Source: Clostridiaceae bacterium
GTDB taxonomy: Bacteria; Bacillota; Clostridia; UMGS1883; JAAYMJ01
Direction of reading: 5' to 3'
DNA length: 7,079 nt
Assembly (NCBI GenBank): GCA_012521455.1
Contig: JAAYMJ010000241.1
Location: 1-7,079, forward strand
Shown in pieces: positions 5,102 to 7,079 of this stretch (its first letter is position 1; each line of letters starts with the position of its first letter). The notes under the pieces were generated by a model, which saw only the letters and a list, made by a program, of their open reading frames with translations, searched no databases and was not told the origin of the DNA. Both the position numbers and the translations under genes were made by a program.

Positions 5102-6682
5102 ATGAAAAAAAGTCTTGTGGAAAAAATTAACGAAGCATTATCCAGCGTGCTTCCAATAACAATTATTGTCCTGTTGCTTTCGATAACAATTGTGGATATG
5201 CCCATAGGCACAACTTTGCTCTTTTTAACAGGGGCAGTGCTTTTAATAATCGGCATGGGGTTATTTGCCCTGGGCGCGGACGTTGCCATGATTCCCATAG
5301 GGGAAGGCATTAGCATACAGCTGACTAAATCAAAAAAGATTTTGCTTTTAACTGTTGCAAGTTTTATTCTGGGTGTTATAATAACTATTGCGGAACCTAA
5401 CCTGCAGGTTTTGGCCCATCAGGTGCCGTCAATTCCCGACCCTGTGCTTATTTGGACTGTGGGGATTGGCGTGGGGATATTTTTGGCAATTGCCGCTTTG
5501 AGAATACTATTTAAGATTGATTTGTCCCTTGTGCTTATACTTTTTTATACATTAGTATTTGTGCTAGCCATTTTCGTGCCAAAAGATTTTATCGCCATGG
5601 CCTTTGACTCAGGTGGGGTTGCAACGGGCCCTATTACGGTGCCGTTTATTATGGCTTTTGGTGTCGGCATGGCGTTAATTAGAAGCGACAAAGATTCCCA
5701 GGACGACAGTTTCGGGCTTGTGGGAATATGCAGTATCGGGCCGATTTTGGCGGTTTTAATTTTGGGGATTTGGTATAACCCCACCAACGCTGATTACGCT
5801 GCAATCTCTGTTCCCGACGTATTTACTACCCGGGACGTTGCCATAGAGTTTATTAAAGGTTTACCAATCTATACCAAAGAAGTGTGCCTGGCAATTTTGC
5901 CGATTATTTTATTCTTTTTGATTTTCCAAGTTTTATCCAAAAGGTTTACAAGACGTGAAATTATCAAAGTTTTTGTTGGCCTTCTTTACACAATCGTAGG
6001 ATTGGTTTTGTTTTTGACCGGCGTAAATGTCGGGTTTTTGCCGGCGGGGCATTACATTGGAAAAGTTTTGGCGGAAAAACCATATAATTGGATTTTAATC
6101 CCGCTGGGAATGATTATAGGCTATTTTATCATTACGGCAGAGCCTACTGTCCACGTATTAAACAAGCAGGTTGAAGAAGTGTCAAAAGGCGCAATCCCCA
6201 AAAAAATCATGATGATAAGCCTGTCAATTGGCATGAGCATTTCATTGGGGCTTGCTATGACAAGGGTTTTGACTGGCATTTCAATATTTTATTTCCTAAT
6301 TCCCGGATATATTTTGGCAATTGCACTATCCTTCATAGTGCCCAAAATTTTTACAGGGATTGCCTTTGACTCAGGGGGCGTGGCAAGCGGGCCAATGACG
6401 GCAACCTTCCTTTTGCCCTTAGCAATTGGCGCCTGTGAATCTGTTGGCGGAAACATTATGAGGGACGCTTTTGGAATAGTAGCTATGGTTTTCATGACGC
6501 CGTTTATTACCATTCAGGTTATGGGCTTTATTTACAGCAGGAAGATTAAAGAACAAACTGAAATCATATCCGGTGAGGTATTCTTGGTTGAAGATGAAAT
6601 CATAGATTATGAGGAGGTGGCGGAAGATGAAAAAGGAACAACCCCTAATGAGTATAAAATTAGTGGCGACAATAGTAAATAG
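5102..6682 (+). CDS. DUF1538 integral membrane protein, probable cation transporter
   Basis: This 526-residue polytopic membrane protein consists of two homologous DUF1538 halves. Matching landmarks appear in each: GADVAMIPIGEGI (58-70) and GVNVGFLPAGHYIG (307-320); TIAEPNLQVLAHQV (95-108) and ITAEPTVHVLNKQV (344-357); FDSGGVATGP (168-177) and FDSGGVASGP (422-431); DDSFG (201-205) and RDAFG (454-458). The paired AEP and FDSGG motifs inside hydrophobic segments suggest an inverted or tandem transporter core with acidic ion-binding residues. A DUF1538 pair from Halomonas (UmpA/UmpB) has been reported as a Na+(K+)/H+ antiporter. Here both halves lie in a single chain, and the ion is not known. 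The cytoplasmic-looking tail (about 480-526) is acidic and its DNA overlaps the next gene by 56 nt. GGGGTG at 5091-5096 precedes the ATG by 5 nt. Confidence 0.88.
   Translation: MKKSLVEKINEALSSVLPITIIVLLLSITIVDMPIGTTLLFLTGAVLLIIGMGLFALGADVAMIPIGEGISIQLTKSKKILLLTVASFILGVIITIAEPNLQVLAHQVPSIPDPVLIWTVGIGVGIFLAIAALRILFKIDLSLVLILFYTLVFVLAIFVPKDFIAMAFDSGGVATGPITVPFIMAFGVGMALIRSDKDSQDDSFGLVGICSIGPILAVLILGIWYNPTNADYAAISVPDVFTTRDVAIEFIKGLPIYTKEVCLAILPIILFFLIFQVLSKRFTRREIIKVFVGLLYTIVGLVLFLTGVNVGFLPAGHYIGKVLAEKPYNWILIPLGMIIGYFIITAEPTVHVLNKQVEEVSKGAIPKKIMMISLSIGMSISLGLAMTRVLTGISIFYFLIPGYILAIALSFIVPKIFTGIAFDSGGVASGPMTATFLLPLAIGACESVGGNIMRDAFGIVAMVFMTPFITIQVMGFIYSRKIKEQTEIISGEVFLVEDEIIDYEEVAEDEKGTTPNEYKISGDNSK
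6611..6617 (+). promoter_or_regulatory. Ribosome site inside the DUF1538 gene for the PII-like gene
   Basis: GAGGAGG lies within the acidic-tail codons of the DUF1538 gene, 9 nt before ATG 6627. It supports initiation of the PII-like protein inside the upstream reading frame, and hence translational coupling. Confidence 0.72.
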
Positions 6683-7079
6683 GGGACATGGGGAAGAAAT
6701 CGCCCGGATTTGCAACAAATTAGACTTAAACGTGCATTTTCTTTTCTTTGGGCATGGGACCGCAAATTCGGAAATCCTCGATTATTTAGGAATTGGCGAA
6801 GCAGAAAAGGACATTGTAATTACTTTGGCACCTTCTCATAAAATCCCACAACTGTTTAAGGCGTTTTTAACGGATATGGATATCAGGAAGCCGGGAAAAG
6901 GTATAGTGTTTACTGTCCCAATAACGGGCATAAACAGCTTTATTATGCAGCTATTGGCTGCGGATTATGAAAAAATTGGCGAAGGTGAAGTGATGGATAT
7001 GGATAATACCAAATATGAACTGATATTGGTAGTAGTAAACAGGGGTTATTCCGATGTGGTTATGGACGCGGCAAAATCC
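6627..7079 (+). CDS. Tandem PII-like regulatory protein (3' end outside window)
   Basis: An open frame with no stop runs from ATG 6627 to the window edge (151 codons seen). Residues 10-100 form one PII-like unit: KLVATIVNRGHGEEI (11-25), then LFFGHGTANSEILDYLGIG (39-57), EKDIVITLAP (60-69) and KPGKGIVFTVPI (88-99). A second unit begins at about 130 with YELILVVVNRGYSDVVMDAAK, repeating the strand-NRG-helix start of the first. The protein is therefore a two-domain PII relative of the kind found beside DUF1538 genes. Where a classical GlnB T-loop would carry a uridylylated Tyr, the loop is short and Gly/His-rich, so control is probably by ligand binding rather than by that modification. Translation starts 56 nt before the DUF1538 stop in another frame, implying coupled synthesis and a regulatory partner role similar in principle to GlnK with AmtB. 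Which metabolite it senses is unknown. Confidence 0.85.
   Translation, partial: MKKEQPLMSIKLVATIVNRGHGEEIARICNKLDLNVHFLFFGHGTANSEILDYLGIGEAEKDIVITLAPSHKIPQLFKAFLTDMDIRKPGKGIVFTVPITGINSFIMQLLAADYEKIGEGEVMDMDNTKYELILVVVNRGYSDVVMDAAKS

Noticed and set aside
5545..5787. Antisense frame with ATPPESKA motif, repeated in another antisense frame at 6289-6513
   Set aside because: Both are reverse-strand shadows of the two FDSGGVA repeats of the DUF1538 gene. The likeness comes from that internal duplication, not from antisense genes.

Overview
The window looks like chromosomal DNA from a low-GC Gram-positive anaerobe, most likely a member of class Clostridia (Bacillota). The signs are strong AT-rich intergenic regions, GGAGG/GAGGGG-type Shine-Dalgarno sites 5-9 nt before the starts, sigma-A type TTGACA/TATAAT promoters, hairpin-plus-T-run terminators, and protein families common in Clostridia (DUF503, DUF1538 with a PII-like partner, an orphan GADGPT mini-protein, a copper-amine-oxidase-N-like domain). 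All convincing genes lie on the + strand. No tRNA, rRNA, CRISPR array or insertion sequence is visible. Genus and species cannot be named from this sequence.

Left part (1-1770): positions 1-225 are AT-rich and hold only a doubtful 28-codon ORF. An exported protein with SLH-like repeats (226-960) follows; it is visibly more AT-rich than the genes further right. Then comes a 195-residue soluble protein that I do not recognise (1087-1674), with an intrinsic terminator at 1739-1762.

Middle part (1770-4125): 1675-2076 has no ordinary gene but is not empty. It contains a compact self-contained transcription unit (promoter 1780-1808, a 22-codon ORF 1857-1925, terminator 1926-1954) and then a consensus promoter (1962-1989) for the next two genes. 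These are a small two-helix membrane protein carrying the GADGPT signature of the Na+-pumping decarboxylase beta subunit, apparently beginning at an ATA codon, and a membrane-anchored protein with a copper-amine-oxidase-N-like segment and an NTF2-immunity-like tail. A strong terminator (2938-2969) closes that unit. A stand-alone SGNH esterase of the rhamnogalacturonan acetylesterase type, without a signal peptide, follows (3032-4111) with its own terminator.

Right part (4123-7079): a DUF503 (YlxP-like) gene is followed by what I consider the most coherent system in the window, a MarR regulator, a two-repeat DUF1538 membrane protein and a tandem PII-like protein. They are tightly packed (22-nt gap, then a 56-nt overlap), read from one good promoter flanked by two short palindromes. 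DUF1538 proteins have been linked to cation/proton antiport, and PII proteins classically gate membrane transporters. The simplest reading is therefore a MarR-controlled cation transporter whose activity is set by a dedicated PII-like subunit. The PII-like gene runs off the right edge of the window.
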